Both the position numbers and the translations under genes were made by a program. DNA of 64,000 nucleotides from an archaeon (GTDB lineage Archaea; Nanobdellota; Nanobdellia; Pacearchaeales; GW2011-AR1). The notes below the pieces were generated by a model, which saw nothing but the letters and a program-made list of their open reading frames with translations, had not been told where the DNA came from and made no database searches. The stretch covers positions 43,996-107,995 of the forward strand of contig JABHZE010000005.1 in NCBI GenBank assembly GCA_018653485.1. Direction: 5' to 3'. This document shows, one piece after another, positions 34,258 through 43,149 of the stretch (position 1 is its first letter; every line of letters starts with the position of its first letter).

Positions 34258-35004
34258 ATGCCCCTAACAACACTCCAATGGATTATATTAATGACTTCAT
34301 TAAATGGATTAGTAGCATTTGCAGGAGTTCTTACCTTTTTCTTATCCAAAAAAAATATACACAAAATACTTTTATTTTTAGTTGCATTTGCAACAGGAAC
34401 ATTATTAGGAGGGGCATTATTTCATTTCTTACCTGAAGCAATAGAAGAACTAAATCTTACCCTAACAATAATCTTAACCTTAATCGGAATCCTTATCTTT
34501 TATATTTTAGAAAAAATACTTCACTGGCATCACTGCCATAAAGACGGAACTTGTGACAGACACCCATTTACATATTTAACCCTATACGGAGATGGAATCC
34601 ATAATTTCTTAGATGGATTAATAATCGCAGGAGCATTTCTATTATCTACAAATTTAGGATTAGTTACTACCTTACTAATCATATTACATGAATTCCCGCA
34701 AGAAATAGGAGATTTTGGAATTCTAATCTATGGAGGATTTTCAAAACAAAGAGCATTATTTTATAATTTCTTATCTCAAATAACTTCAATAATTGGAGGA
34801 ATTGTAGGATTTTACTTTTTATCAGTAATGGATTATGCTATCTACATTCTTCCATTAGCAGCAGGAGGATTCCTATATATTGCAATAATGGATTTAATAC
34901 CCGAAATAGCAAAAGAAAAAAATCCCGCTAAACTAATAGCAAACATAATTGCAATAGTCTTAGGATTATTAATTTTAATAACAGCTAAATTATTTGTTGG
35001 TTAA
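34258..35004 (+). CDS. ZIP-family metal transporter
   Basis: 248 residues with eight membrane segments. The His-rich loop WHHCHKDGTCDRHP near 93-106, YGDGIHNFLDGLIIAGAFLL near 113-132 (HNxxDG) and LHEFPQEIGDFGILIYGG near 146-163 (HExPxExGD) are the ZIP metal-path motifs. It imports zinc, iron or another divalent metal into the cytoplasm. It adds to the redox/metal character of this part of the window. Confidence 0.92.
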   Translation: MPLTTLQWIILMTSLNGLVAFAGVLTFFLSKKNIHKILLFLVAFATGTLLGGALFHFLPEAIEELNLTLTIILTLIGILIFYILEKILHWHHCHKDGTCDRHPFTYLTLYGDGIHNFLDGLIIAGAFLLSTNLGLVTTLLIILHEFPQEIGDFGILIYGGFSKQRALFYNFLSQITSIIGGIVGFYFLSVMDYAIYILPLAAGGFLYIAIMDLIPEIAKEKNPAKLIANIIAIVLGLLILITAKLFVG

Positions 35005-35012
35005 ATAAATTT

Positions 35013-35558
35013 TTATCTAGGAAATTCTCTTAAGTTAGAAAACGAATAATGCCTTCCAATTTTACAATTTAATTTTTGCCTACAACTAAATCCACAATAA
35101 CCTGCCCTATATCCTGCAGCAAATCCATAAAAATATCTTTTTTCAAATTCCAGTCCTAATGCTTCAGGGGTTTTATCTCTTCCCTTGCTTTTTTCAAAAT
35201 CAATATAACGACTTTTTAAATCCCTTAAATCATTTACCTGATCTTTTAAAAATTCAGTTAAATTAATACACTTCTCACTAATAATTCTCCCTTTAAAATT
35301 AGTATTAATCTTTAATCTTGAAAGCAAATATGCATTATCCCATCCAGGGAAAAATTCATCCTTAAATCTTTCTTCAGCAATCCCAATTCCAACATCTTGA
35401 TTACAATCTTGGCTTAAAAAATACTTATGTTCCTCTATTGCCTTATCTAATACAAAATTTCTAAATAATCTATATCTTTTACTTCCTACTATTTGATTTT
35501 CTCCAAAAGTTAATGGAACAATATAAACAGGTTCCATAATTGTTAAAGCATAGTTCAT
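35013..35558 (-). CDS. Hypothetical protein with C-terminal Cys (181 aa)
   Basis: 181 residues, soluble, with CGFSCRQKLNC near 154-164 that might bind a metal. No domain recognised. Alone between a ZIP transporter and the Dph2-like fragment. Confidence 0.5.
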   Translation of the reverse strand: MNYALTIMEPVYIVPLTFGENQIVGSKRYRLFRNFVLDKAIEEHKYFLSQDCNQDVGIGIAEERFKDEFFPGWDNAYLLSRLKINTNFKGRIISEKCINLTEFLKDQVNDLRDLKSRYIDFEKSKGRDKTPEALGLEFEKRYFYGFAAGYRAGYCGFSCRQKLNCKIGRHYSFSNLREFPR

Positions 35559-35641
35559 TTTGTTATAATAAAAGTTTTACCTTAAAACTAAATTAAAAAT
35601 CACTTTTTAAAACTTATCAATATACTACTAAATCAGACCTT

Positions 35642-35950
35642 CTAAACAATCTTCACATTCTTATTAGTATAATCCCAATTAGAATGTCCAAATTGAACTA
35701 TTAAATCAATCCCTAACCTTTCTACATCTAAAGGGACATCACAACCACCAAAACAACTACCAATCCAAATAAAACAAGAACAATTAGTATTCTCTTCAAC
35801 AAAATCAGAAATAACTTGAGCATAAGGCTTTAAACCTTCTGGAAACTGCAATAAAACTTTTTCAGCCTTTTCATTCTTTATTTTTTTTAAAATTCTATCT
35901 AACTCTAAATCATAAATTTCTTCTATTTCTTGAATTGTCTTCTGTCTCAT
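35642..35950 (-). CDS. Dph2-like protein reduced to its first domain
   Basis: 102 residues matching only the N-terminal domain of archaeal diphthamide synthase Dph2: LDRILKKIKNEKAEKVLLQF, FPEGLKPYAQVI, and GSCFGGCDVPLDVERLGIDL with the first cluster Cys, then LIVQFGHSNWDYTN. Full Dph2 is about 330 residues in three domains, each giving one Cys to a [4Fe-4S] cluster that splits SAM and modifies a His in EF-2. No second or third domain follows in any frame I checked. A TATA-like ATATAAAAATAATG region lies before the start, so it may be expressed. Confidence 0.7.
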   Translation of the reverse strand: MRQKTIQEIEEIYDLELDRILKKIKNEKAEKVLLQFPEGLKPYAQVISDFVEENTNCSCFIWIGSCFGGCDVPLDVERLGIDLIVQFGHSNWDYTNKNVKIV

Positions 35951-36019
35951 AAATAAAATAAGAAAAACATTATTTTTATATCTATGTTTTAATAACTTTA
36001 TAGTTAGTTTAAAGATAAA

Positions 36020-36256
36020 TTACTCAATCTTCAACATCTTAGAAAGTTTTTCTTTTTCAAAACCAACTATAATCTCTCCGTCAATATCAATCACAGGGAC
36101 ACCTAATTGTCCAGATTTCTTTTTCATCTCTTCCAAACCCTTTTCATCACTACTTACATCAATAGCTTCAAATTCTATTTTCTTTTCTTTTAAAAAATCC
36201 TTAGCAGTTTTACAATAAGGGCAAGTTGGTGTTGAATAAATTTTTATTTTTGCCAT
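36020..36256 (-). CDS. Glutaredoxin (NrdH-like)
   Basis: 78 residues: IYSTPTCPYCKTAKDFLKEK with CPYC at 12-15, VSSDEKGLEEMKKKSGQLGV, PVIDIDGEIIVGFEKEKL with the cis-Pro and Gly loop. AAAGGAGGTAG lies about nine bases before the ATG, an unusually strong ribosome binding site here. It is a small thiol reductase for cytoplasmic proteins or ribonucleotide reductase. Confidence 0.92.
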   Translation of the reverse strand: MAKIKIYSTPTCPYCKTAKDFLKEKKIEFEAIDVSSDEKGLEEMKKKSGQLGVPVIDIDGEIIVGFEKEKLSKMLKIE

Positions 36257-36499
36257 TTTTCATCTACCTCCTTTCATCTTTATTATCCAATACTATAACC
36301 ATTTCTTCAATTTATATCCTCTGTTTAAGCATTTTTAACTAAAACAAAACACATCAAAAAACACTTAGATAAAATAAATAAAAAAAGCAAGTTAAAACCG
36401 AAGTCAAAACTTGCTACCTACCGAAGCAGGCAATATTATATATATCTCAAGGTTTAAAAGGCTATCCCACCACTTTAAAATTACAACAAAACAAAGAAT
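36257..36499. other. 243-bp intergenic stretch with hairpin
   Basis: AGCAAGTT (36386-36393) pairs with AACTTGCT (36408-36415) around 14 bases; ACCGAAG occurs both in the loop and just after it. The hairpin lies downstream of the ATP-cone gene and upstream of the glutaredoxin promoter, so terminator or leader RNA are both possible. No gene seen. Confidence 0.35.
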
Positions 36500-37315
36500 T
36501 TACACCAATAACACTCTCTCATACTCTTCAAAAACCTTTCTTAAAACATGTTCTTTCAACCCAGTCTTTTTTATTAAATCATTCATATCATGAGTCACTA
36601 AATCTTTTGCAAGAACAATTTTTGCCTTAAACAATTTATCCTTAACATGTTCTGAAACACTTTTAAAAATTGTAATTGGGTATAATTCCTTTTTTTCAAT
36701 CAATTCTTGCAAATTACCTTTTGAAGGGTATTTCCAACCAATAATTTTTAGATTAACCCCTCTAGCATATTTCACAGCCCTTGAAGTACATTTAGTATTT
36801 GTAACAAGCCAAGCACTATCAAATTTTTTCCGAGGATTTGATTGAATATCTAAAAATCTTGCATGAGTATACATTGTAACCTTTGTGTCTGTATAAACTC
36901 CCTTACGATTATGATACTTAGCTTCAATCATGTGCCTTAATTTTTTTTCAGCAATTATATCTACCTCATGAGAAACAACTTTTCCTTTTACAATATTTCC
37001 AGTACTAGTTTTATAACCATAAGCTTTCAAAACTTGTGAAAAAAATTCTTCAAATAAAAACCCATGAGGTCCTAAAGTCATAATAGCTCTCTTTAAATCA
37101 TATCTTGCAGCCACTCCCGGCCTCTCCTTTCCTAAATATTTTAAAGTCAAATCAAGAATCTGTTCAGTAGTCATTCTCTTATGAACTTTCTGAGAAACCT
37201 TATTAGCAACTTCTTTAGCTAATTTACGCGAAGCCCCTGCCCTAATAGCACTTTCTTCAATATATTTTTTTCTAAATACCTCTTCTCTACCTGACGCTTT
37301 AATAATTTTCACCAT
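36500..37315 (-). CDS. ATP-cone domain fused to Mrr-like restriction endonuclease domain
   Basis: 271 residues. Residues 1-90 form an ATP-cone (VKIIKASGREEVFRKKYIEE, RMTTEQILDLTLKYL, RYDLKRAIMTLGP), as in ribonucleotide reductases and NrdR. Residues 95-210 look like a PD-(D/E)xK nuclease: FEEFFSQVLKAYGYKTSTGN, HEVDIIAEKKLRHMIEAKYH, with Asp and E-x-K as catalytic residues. The C-terminal 60 residues may be a helix-hairpin segment. Such fusions are known but their biology is not; nucleotide-sensing DNA cleavage is a possible reading. Confidence 0.78.
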   Translation of the reverse strand: MVKIIKASGREEVFRKKYIEESAIRAGASRKLAKEVANKVSQKVHKRMTTEQILDLTLKYLGKERPGVAARYDLKRAIMTLGPHGFLFEEFFSQVLKAYGYKTSTGNIVKGKVVSHEVDIIAEKKLRHMIEAKYHNRKGVYTDTKVTMYTHARFLDIQSNPRKKFDSAWLVTNTKCTSRAVKYARGVNLKIIGWKYPSKGNLQELIEKKELYPITIFKSVSEHVKDKLFKAKIVLAKDLVTHDMNDLIKKTGLKEHVLRKVFEEYERVLLV

Positions 37316-37399
37316 CTTTATTTAAATTTATTAATATACCTCAATATTGATACTAATTCTGAAAACTATTTAATAGTTTGTATTAAAAAACCTTTTAAT

Positions 37400-37438
37400 C
37401 TTTAACTTGTATCACAAAAAGAGTTAAATAAGTTAAAG
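37400..37438 (+). promoter_or_regulatory. Inverted repeat before infB
   Basis: CTTTAACTT (37400-37408) pairs with AAGTTAAAG (37430-37438). The string AAACCTTTTAATC occurs before it and again at about 37450, where it forms the probable TATA element of infB (ATG at 37489). May control infB; no function shown. Confidence 0.35.
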
Positions 37439-37488
37439 GTTTTACCCAAAAACCTTTTAATCCCTCAAAACCCCTTAATTTTAAGAAG

Positions 37489-39222
37489 ATGACACAAATA
37501 AGACAACCAATTGTTACAGTAGCAGGACATGTTGACCATGGAAAAACAACAATCTTAGATGAAATCAGAAAAACAGGTGTTCAAGAAACAGAAGCAGGCG
37601 GAATTACTCAAAGAATTTCATTCACAAAAGTTCCTATTGAAAATGTAATTAAAAGATGCCCTCAAATTAAAGAACAAAATATCCAATTAGATTTCCCGGG
37701 ATTCTTATTCATAGACACTCCAGGACACGCAGCATTCTCTCATCTAAGAAAGAGAGGCGGAGCTTTAGCAGATTTAGCTATTTTATTAATAGATATCAAC
37801 GATGGCATCAAACCACAAACACAAGAAGTGATAGAGATACTAAAACTAAACAAAATACCATTTGTAGTTGCAGTAAACAAAATAGACAATATATCTGGAT
37901 GGAGAAAACAATCAGATAATTTAAAAGAAAACATCGAATCTCAATCTGCAAATACTAAGTTACAATTCCAAGAAAAATTATTTACATTAATGGGTTCATT
38001 ACATCATCATGGATTTAATGCAAAACCCTTCTATGAAATAACTGATTTCACAAGTCAACTAGCCCTAGTCCCATGTTCTGGAAAAACAGGAGAAGGAATT
38101 TCAGAATTAATCTTAATGTTAGCTGGATTAAGTCAAAAATTCTTAAAAGAAAATCTAAAATTAAATGAAACTGCAAAAGGAGTTATTTTTGAAATTAAAA
38201 AAGAAAAAATGGAATATTCTGAGGCAATACTTTATGATGGAACATTAACCTCCAAAGAAACCATAGCAATAGCTAGTTTTGATGAACCAATTATTGCAAA
38301 AATAAGAGTATTAGAAGAAATTAAACCTGTTTCTTCAAAATTCAAGGCAATAGAAAAAGTTACAGCAGCAACAGGAATTAGAATGCAATTAATTACAGAT
38401 AAAGAAATACTTCCAGGAATGCCTTTCACAACATTCAAAGATAATTTAGAGGAAATTAAAAAAGAATTTAAAAAAGAAATTTCTGAGAAACTTGAAACAG
38501 ATAAAGAAGGAATAATAATAAAGGCAGATTCACTAGGAAGTCTAGAAGCATTAATGACAATGCTTAAACAAGAAAATATAAAAATAATTTCTGCAGGAAT
38601 TGGAAAAATAAATAAAAAAGATATTATTTCAGCTCAAACTAATTTCAAAGAAAAACCAGAAGATGCAATTATTTTAGGATTTAATACAGAAGAAGATGAA
38701 GAAGCAAAAAATCTAGATAAAACAGATATTAAAATTATAAAAAACGAAGTAATTTACAAAATTATAGAAGACCTAATAGAATACCAAGAAGAAAAAAGAA
38801 ATGAAATCAAAAGAGAGAAATTATTAGCACTCTCTCCAGTTTGCAAACTATCTATTTTTCAACAATATGTTTTTCGTAAAAGTAATCCTGCAGTTTTTGG
38901 AGTAAAAGTTGAAGCTGGAAAAATCAAAGCAAGAACTGCTTTAATGGATGAAGAAGGAAAATCAATTGCAAAAGTAAAAGATGTTCAAGATAAACAAACT
39001 AAACTTAAAGAAGCAACTCAAGGAATGGAAATAGCAATCTCACTTCCAGGAGTAAATTTTGAAAGACAATTAACAGAAACAAATACCCTTTACTCAGATT
39101 TAACAGAACATCAATTTAGACAATTCAAAAAAAATAAAGAACTTTTAACACAAGCAGAAATACAAACATTACAAAAAATTGCTCAAATTAAAAGAAAATC
39201 TGATTCTACTTGGGGTGTTTGA
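37489..39222 (+). CDS. infB: Translation initiation factor aIF5B
   Basis: 577 residues, normal for archaea. The GTPase domain has GHVDHGKTTI near 13-22, GGITQRIS (switch I), DTPGHAAF near 84, and VNKID near 130. Domain II (about 230-340), the Rossmann-like domain III with EGIIIKADSLGSLEALMTML near 342-361, and domain IV with PAVFGVKVEAGKIKARTALM follow. It helps join ribosomal subunits and place initiator tRNA. It has a long A+T-rich leader with an inverted repeat. Confidence 0.96.
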   Translation: MTQIRQPIVTVAGHVDHGKTTILDEIRKTGVQETEAGGITQRISFTKVPIENVIKRCPQIKEQNIQLDFPGFLFIDTPGHAAFSHLRKRGGALADLAILLIDINDGIKPQTQEVIEILKLNKIPFVVAVNKIDNISGWRKQSDNLKENIESQSANTKLQFQEKLFTLMGSLHHHGFNAKPFYEITDFTSQLALVPCSGKTGEGISELILMLAGLSQKFLKENLKLNETAKGVIFEIKKEKMEYSEAILYDGTLTSKETIAIASFDEPIIAKIRVLEEIKPVSSKFKAIEKVTAATGIRMQLITDKEILPGMPFTTFKDNLEEIKKEFKKEISEKLETDKEGIIIKADSLGSLEALMTMLKQENIKIISAGIGKINKKDIISAQTNFKEKPEDAIILGFNTEEDEEAKNLDKTDIKIIKNEVIYKIIEDLIEYQEEKRNEIKREKLLALSPVCKLSIFQQYVFRKSNPAVFGVKVEAGKIKARTALMDEEGKSIAKVKDVQDKQTKLKEATQGMEIAISLPGVNFERQLTETNTLYSDLTEHQFRQFKKNKELLTQAEIQTLQKIAQIKRKSDSTWGV

Positions 39223-39279
39223 TCCAACCAAGTTCAAATAAACCAATTATTTTATTAATATCAAACTCTTAGACTATTC

Positions 39280-39609
39280 ATGAAAAAGAGAAACAATATT
39301 TTAGATATTTTTATGTGGATACTTATCTATATAGGCGCAATTATCATTATAGGTTGGTATTTATTAAAAATTCTAGGAATTATTAACACTCCGATTTGGA
39401 TTGAAGCATTACCTTATTTTGGAGGAGGATTATCAATAGCAGGAGGAGCATATCAATTAGGAAGAATATTAAAAGGAATTGAAATAACAAATAGAAAAGT
39501 AAATAATATTGGGAATAAATTAATAAGTTTTGAAGATAGATTTAATAGAGTAGAGCATACTCAAGAATTATGTGTTAAAGGTAAATTAAATAAAAGCCCT
39601 TATGAATAA
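39280..39609 (+). CDS. Small membrane protein with coiled-coil end (109 aa)
   Basis: 109 residues: two membrane segments (about 9-29 and 41-60) and a helical C-terminus (ITNRKVNNIGNKLISFEDRF) with heptad spacing. No family recognised. Confidence 0.5.
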   Translation: MKKRNNILDIFMWILIYIGAIIIIGWYLLKILGIINTPIWIEALPYFGGGLSIAGGAYQLGRILKGIEITNRKVNNIGNKLISFEDRFNRVEHTQELCVKGKLNKSPYE

Positions 39610-39625
39610 TATTTTTAAATTCTAT

Positions 39626-40231
39626 TTAACAAGGTTGAGAATCACCAAAAAAATACCCTCTATCACAATAATCTTTAAATGATTCCATAAATCTCTTATG
39701 TCCAATCTGACTATTTAATATTCCAGCCACAGCACCTAAAAAAAATCCTCCAAAAATACTTCCAAGAGAAGAAGCTAAAAAAAGACCTCCTGCATCTCTT
39801 TTTTCTTCAACAGCTCTAATATGAGATTTATAATCTGGATGTTGTCTAGCTTTAATTAATAATTCTGTTAATTTTGATTTATCTTTTTCTATATTTACTA
39901 GACTATATCCAATACTCTCACTCAAATCATTTCTCCCAAGTGTTTCTCCAACATATTCACAAGAAGAATTTAAATTACTTTCTGCATCAGTTACATAATC
40001 AAGACCTTTTTCTAATGATTGAACTCTTACCACTGAAGGATTTATTTTCAAATCAGGATTATTAGATTTATCATGATAATTATTTCCAGTAACTCCAATA
40101 GTTATTGCTCCCCCCAATAATATAGACCCAAAAATACCCCATCCAATTCTTTTATGGAACCTCTCTCCTCTATCCATACTTTCTTGAAGTCTTTTTTTAT
40201 CTGAAGATTCTAAACTTTCTTGTTCTTCCAT
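39626..40231 (-). CDS. Two-span membrane protein, unknown
   Basis: About 201 residues from ATG at 40231 (a TTG five codons earlier is less likely). Membrane segments near 29-48 and 148-178 enclose a 100-residue helical loop outside (LEKGLDYVTDAESNLNSSCE). The last 25 residues end in two Cys. No family recognised. Confidence 0.5.
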   Translation of the reverse strand: MEEQESLESSDKKRLQESMDRGERFHKRIGWGIFGSILLGGAITIGVTGNNYHDKSNNPDLKINPSVVRVQSLEKGLDYVTDAESNLNSSCEYVGETLGRNDLSESIGYSLVNIEKDKSKLTELLIKARQHPDYKSHIRAVEEKRDAGGLFLASSLGSIFGGFFLGAVAGILNSQIGHKRFMESFKDYCDRGYFFGDSQPC

Positions 40232-40334
40232 CCCTATAATTAACAATCACCATTTATAAAAATTGATATTCTATTTTTAATCCAACCTTCTCCAACCAAC
40301 AATCCTTAAAAACATTCTTTCATTAATACCCTCA

Positions 40335-40850
40335 ATGGCTTGGACACCTGGAATATCTCCTGGAGATTTAGAAAGTGAAATAATAAAAGAGATTCAGAAA
40401 TTTTATGGTATTTTTGATAGATTCTTAGTATATGGAGATTCTGCTGAAAATGCAAGAGATGCATTAAATGAACCAACTACTGAAAGTCAAAAAAAACTTG
40501 TTTCTAGAAACCTTGCAGAACATTATAGAAGAGCTCAAGAAGTAAATAGTTCTAATAATCATTTAATAGGATTATATGATTTGTATAGAAAATATTTCCC
40601 TGATTCAGAATTTGAATTCTTAGACGAAGATAGTTTAATTGAACAAATGCTATTAGTTTCAGATAAATGTGACAGATTAAAAGGAGATTTATTTAAAAGA
40701 ACCTATTTTGATTATTTCATTACATTATTAAAATTTAATTCAAAAAGTATTCCAAAAACCCTTATTTCTGAACCTGAATTAAAATATGTTTATTTAGTAG
40801 ACTCACCAAGAGGAGAATTCCAAATTGATTCTGAAACTTGGAGAGATTAA
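40335..40850 (+). CDS. Hypothetical helical protein (171 aa)
   Basis: 171 residues, soluble, helical, beginning MAWTPGISPGDLESEIIKEI. No motifs or family recognised. Separate from the eS6 gene, which has its own promoter. Confidence 0.5.
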   Translation: MAWTPGISPGDLESEIIKEIQKFYGIFDRFLVYGDSAENARDALNEPTTESQKKLVSRNLAEHYRRAQEVNSSNNHLIGLYDLYRKYFPDSEFEFLDEDSLIEQMLLVSDKCDRLKGDLFKRTYFDYFITLLKFNSKSIPKTLISEPELKYVYLVDSPRGEFQIDSETWRD

Positions 40851-40900
40851 AGCTCTAAATCATCATCAAAAGCCTTTTAAACCCTAATCTCAACCTATTA

Positions 40901-40909
40901 TTATAAAAT
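40901..40909 (+). promoter_or_regulatory. TATA element of the eS6 gene
   Basis: TTATAAAAT lies 22-31 bases before the ATG at 40932. Confidence 0.5.
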
Positions 40910-40931
40910 ATAAGAATAATAACAAACAAAA

Positions 40932-41342
40932 ATGCCATTTAAAATAAACATATCTGATAAAGGAAAAACAAAGAAATTAGAGACAGAAAATGAAGCTCTA
41001 GTTGGAAAAAAGATAGGTGAAACTTTCAAAGGAGAAGAGATTGACGAGAACTTAAAAGGATATGAATTAGAAATAACAGGGACTTCAGATCTATCAGGAA
41101 TACCAGGATTTAAAGGATTAGAAGGGACAGAATACCATAGAAAAGTATTAACAAAAGGCCCTGGAATGAAGGCAAAAAGAAAAGGATTAAGATTAAGAAA
41201 AACAATGAGAGGAGAAGAAATCTCATTAAAAATGCATCAAATTAATACAATAGTTAAAAAACAAGGTGAAACAAAGTTTGAAGATTTATTTAAAGTAGAA
41301 GCAACACCCGAAACTGAATCTACTGATTCAGCAAATAAGTAA
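40932..41342 (+). CDS. rps6e: Ribosomal protein eS6
   Basis: 136 residues: MPFKINISDKGKTKKLETEN, VGKKIGETFKGEEID, ELEITGTSDLSGIPGFKGLE and KGLRLRKTMRGEEIS are the conserved S6e core. A 25-residue acidic tail follows. Normal archaeal length. A 30-base sequence that includes its stop codon is repeated 51 bases downstream. Confidence 0.95.
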   Translation: MPFKINISDKGKTKKLETENEALVGKKIGETFKGEEIDENLKGYELEITGTSDLSGIPGFKGLEGTEYHRKVLTKGPGMKAKRKGLRLRKTMRGEEISLKMHQINTIVKKQGETKFEDLFKVEATPETESTDSANK

Positions 41343-41411
41343 TCTTCAGATTAGAATAATCTGAAATACCTTCTAAAGAGAGCAAATAAGTAATCTTCAA
41401 ATTAGAATAAT
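41331..41411. repeat. 51-bp-spaced duplication and hairpin after eS6
   Basis: The 30 bases 41331-41360 recur at 41382-41411 with one mismatch. In the first copy TTCAGATTA (41345-41353) and TAATCTGAA (41357-41365) form a perfect 9-bp hairpin with a 3-base loop, likely a terminator; in the second copy the hairpin is lost. Confidence 0.55.
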
Positions 41412-41412
41412 T

Positions 41413-41790
41413 CTATTTCACATCCAAAAAACAAACTTTCAAACTAGCCTCTAATCTCCTAACCAAATCTTTATCTTCTCTACCATAGATATCATCTAAA
41501 TAAAGACATTCAATCTTTTTTCTATCAATTCCTAAATCAACTAATTCATCTCTCATTTCTTCCATCATAACAAAATACCTCTCAAACCCTGCAAGATAAT
41601 CCATTTTATCCTCTCGCTTCCTAACCAAGCAAATCCCATTATAATGCATTGAAATATCTAAATTCCGAGCATCATCCTCATCAGCATTAATACTATCCAC
41701 AAGATCTCTTGCAACTCTCGCAGCAGTAGGACTTCTATTCTGCCCCACTAAACACATAAACAAATATTTTCTTCTTTCTTGATTTTCCAT
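41413..41790 (-). CDS. Low-molecular-weight phosphotyrosine-phosphatase-like protein
   Basis: About 125 residues from ATG at 41790; a TATA-like TTTTAAAG 20-30 bases upstream supports it over the TTG seven codons earlier. FMCLVGQNRSPTAARVARDL carries the C-x5-R phosphatase loop followed by S-P-T-A, as in LMW-PTP and ArsC. The loop sequence is altered from the usual CxxNxCRS. The C-terminal Asp-Pro acid is not evident (SLYLDDIYGRED-like region could supply Asp). Activity uncertain. Confidence 0.65.
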   Translation of the reverse strand: MENQERRKYLFMCLVGQNRSPTAARVARDLVDSINADEDDARNLDISMHYNGICLVRKREDKMDYLAGFERYFVMMEEMRDELVDLGIDRKKIECLYLDDIYGREDKDLVRRLEASLKVCFLDVK

Positions 41791-41843
41791 TGTAAAGAAA
41801 TCTAATATCAATCACTTTAAAACTCTTTTCAATATACCAACAC

Positions 41844-41851
41844 CTTTAAAA
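41844..41851 (+). promoter_or_regulatory. TATA element of the aIF2 gamma gene
   Basis: CTTTAAAA lies 22-30 bases before the ATG at 41874. Confidence 0.5.
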
Positions 41852-41873
41852 AACACCCAATATTCCTATTATC

Positions 41874-43121
41874 ATGACTGAAAAACAAAAACAAGACATA
41901 GAACAACTTGAAATGCTCAACATAGGAATAGCAGGACATATTGACCATGGTAAAACAACTTTCTTAAGTAAACTTACTGGAAAGTTTGCAGATACACACT
42001 CAGAAGAACTAAAGAGAGGAATTACAATAAAATTAGGCTATGCAGACATGATTCTTGAAAAAGGAAAAAAGAAAAGATACCTAAGTTTCATAGACTGCCC
42101 AGGACACGAAATGTTAATGGCAACAATGCTTTCAGGTGCAGCTTTAATGGATGCAGCAATTTTATTAGTTGCAGCAAATGAAGGAATAAAACCTCAAACA
42201 AGAGAACACTTAATTGCATTACAAGCAAAAGATGTTAAAAAAATAATCATTGTCCAAAACAAAATAGATTTAGTTACACAAGAACAAGCATTAAAAAACT
42301 ACAAACAAATTAAAGCATTTGTAAAAGGAACAATTGCACAAGACTCACCAATAATCCCAATATCAGCACAACAAGGAGTTAATATAGACAAAGTAAAAGA
42401 TTTGCTTTTAGAAATGGAAATACCTGAAAGAGATTTAAAATCAGACCCAGAATTCTTAATCGCAAGAAGTTTTGATATTAACAAACCAGGAACACAAATA
42501 GCAAAACTTCATGGAGGAGTTTTAGCAGGAATTCTTAAAAAAGGAATTTTAAAACAAGGAGATGAAATTGAAATAAAACCAGGAATAACAGAAAAACATG
42601 CAAATCAATTTACATATAAACCAGTTAAAACAAAAATAATTTCAATCTTTAGAGGAAACCATCAAATTAAACAAGCAACACCTGGAGGTTCTCTAGCTAT
42701 TGAAACAGAACTAGACAACATACTTTCAAAAACAGATTCTCTTTCAGGAAACATTGCATCTAAACCCAGCACACTTCCAGAAATCACAGAAAAAATAAAA
42801 TTAAAATATGAATTATTTAAAGAATTAGTTGGAGAAGAAAAAACACAAGAAAAAGGAGAAACAAAAGGCTTAAACCAGAATAAAAATTCAAATCAAAACA
42901 CAAATCAAAACAATATCACTCCACTTATACTTTCAGAAATGATTATGCTTTCTATTAACACAACTACAACAGTTGGAAAAATAACAAAAATATCTGAAAA
43001 AGATAATGAAGTTGAATTCTCATTAAAGATTCCAGTAGTTCCAATCAAAGGAGATAGTGTAGGTATTGCAAGAAATATCCATAATCACTGGAGATTAATC
43101 GGTTTTGGTGAGATTCTATAA
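41874..43121 (+). CDS. eif2g: Translation initiation factor aIF2 subunit gamma
   Basis: 415 residues. GIAGHIDHGKTTFLSKL, RGITIKLGYAD (switch), DCPGHEML and VQNKID are the GTPase motifs; domains II and III follow. It binds initiator Met-tRNA with GTP. Two oddities: the zinc knuckle normally found after the GYAD strand (two CxxC pairs) is absent, replaced by MILEKGKKKRYLSF, and an Asn/Gln-rich insertion (NQNKNSNQNTNQNN) sits in domain III near residues 337-350. Length is otherwise normal. Confidence 0.95.
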   Translation: MTEKQKQDIEQLEMLNIGIAGHIDHGKTTFLSKLTGKFADTHSEELKRGITIKLGYADMILEKGKKKRYLSFIDCPGHEMLMATMLSGAALMDAAILLVAANEGIKPQTREHLIALQAKDVKKIIIVQNKIDLVTQEQALKNYKQIKAFVKGTIAQDSPIIPISAQQGVNIDKVKDLLLEMEIPERDLKSDPEFLIARSFDINKPGTQIAKLHGGVLAGILKKGILKQGDEIEIKPGITEKHANQFTYKPVKTKIISIFRGNHQIKQATPGGSLAIETELDNILSKTDSLSGNIASKPSTLPEITEKIKLKYELFKELVGEEKTQEKGETKGLNQNKNSNQNTNQNNITPLILSEMIMLSINTTTTVGKITKISEKDNEVEFSLKIPVVPIKGDSVGIARNIHNHWRLIGFGEIL

Positions 43122-43149
43122 ATCAGAGATTTTAAAAATTTATAACTAA

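Noticed and set aside
36411..36593. Plus-strand frame overlapping the ATP-cone gene end
   Set aside because: No promoter or ribosome site; half of it is antisense to a convincing gene.
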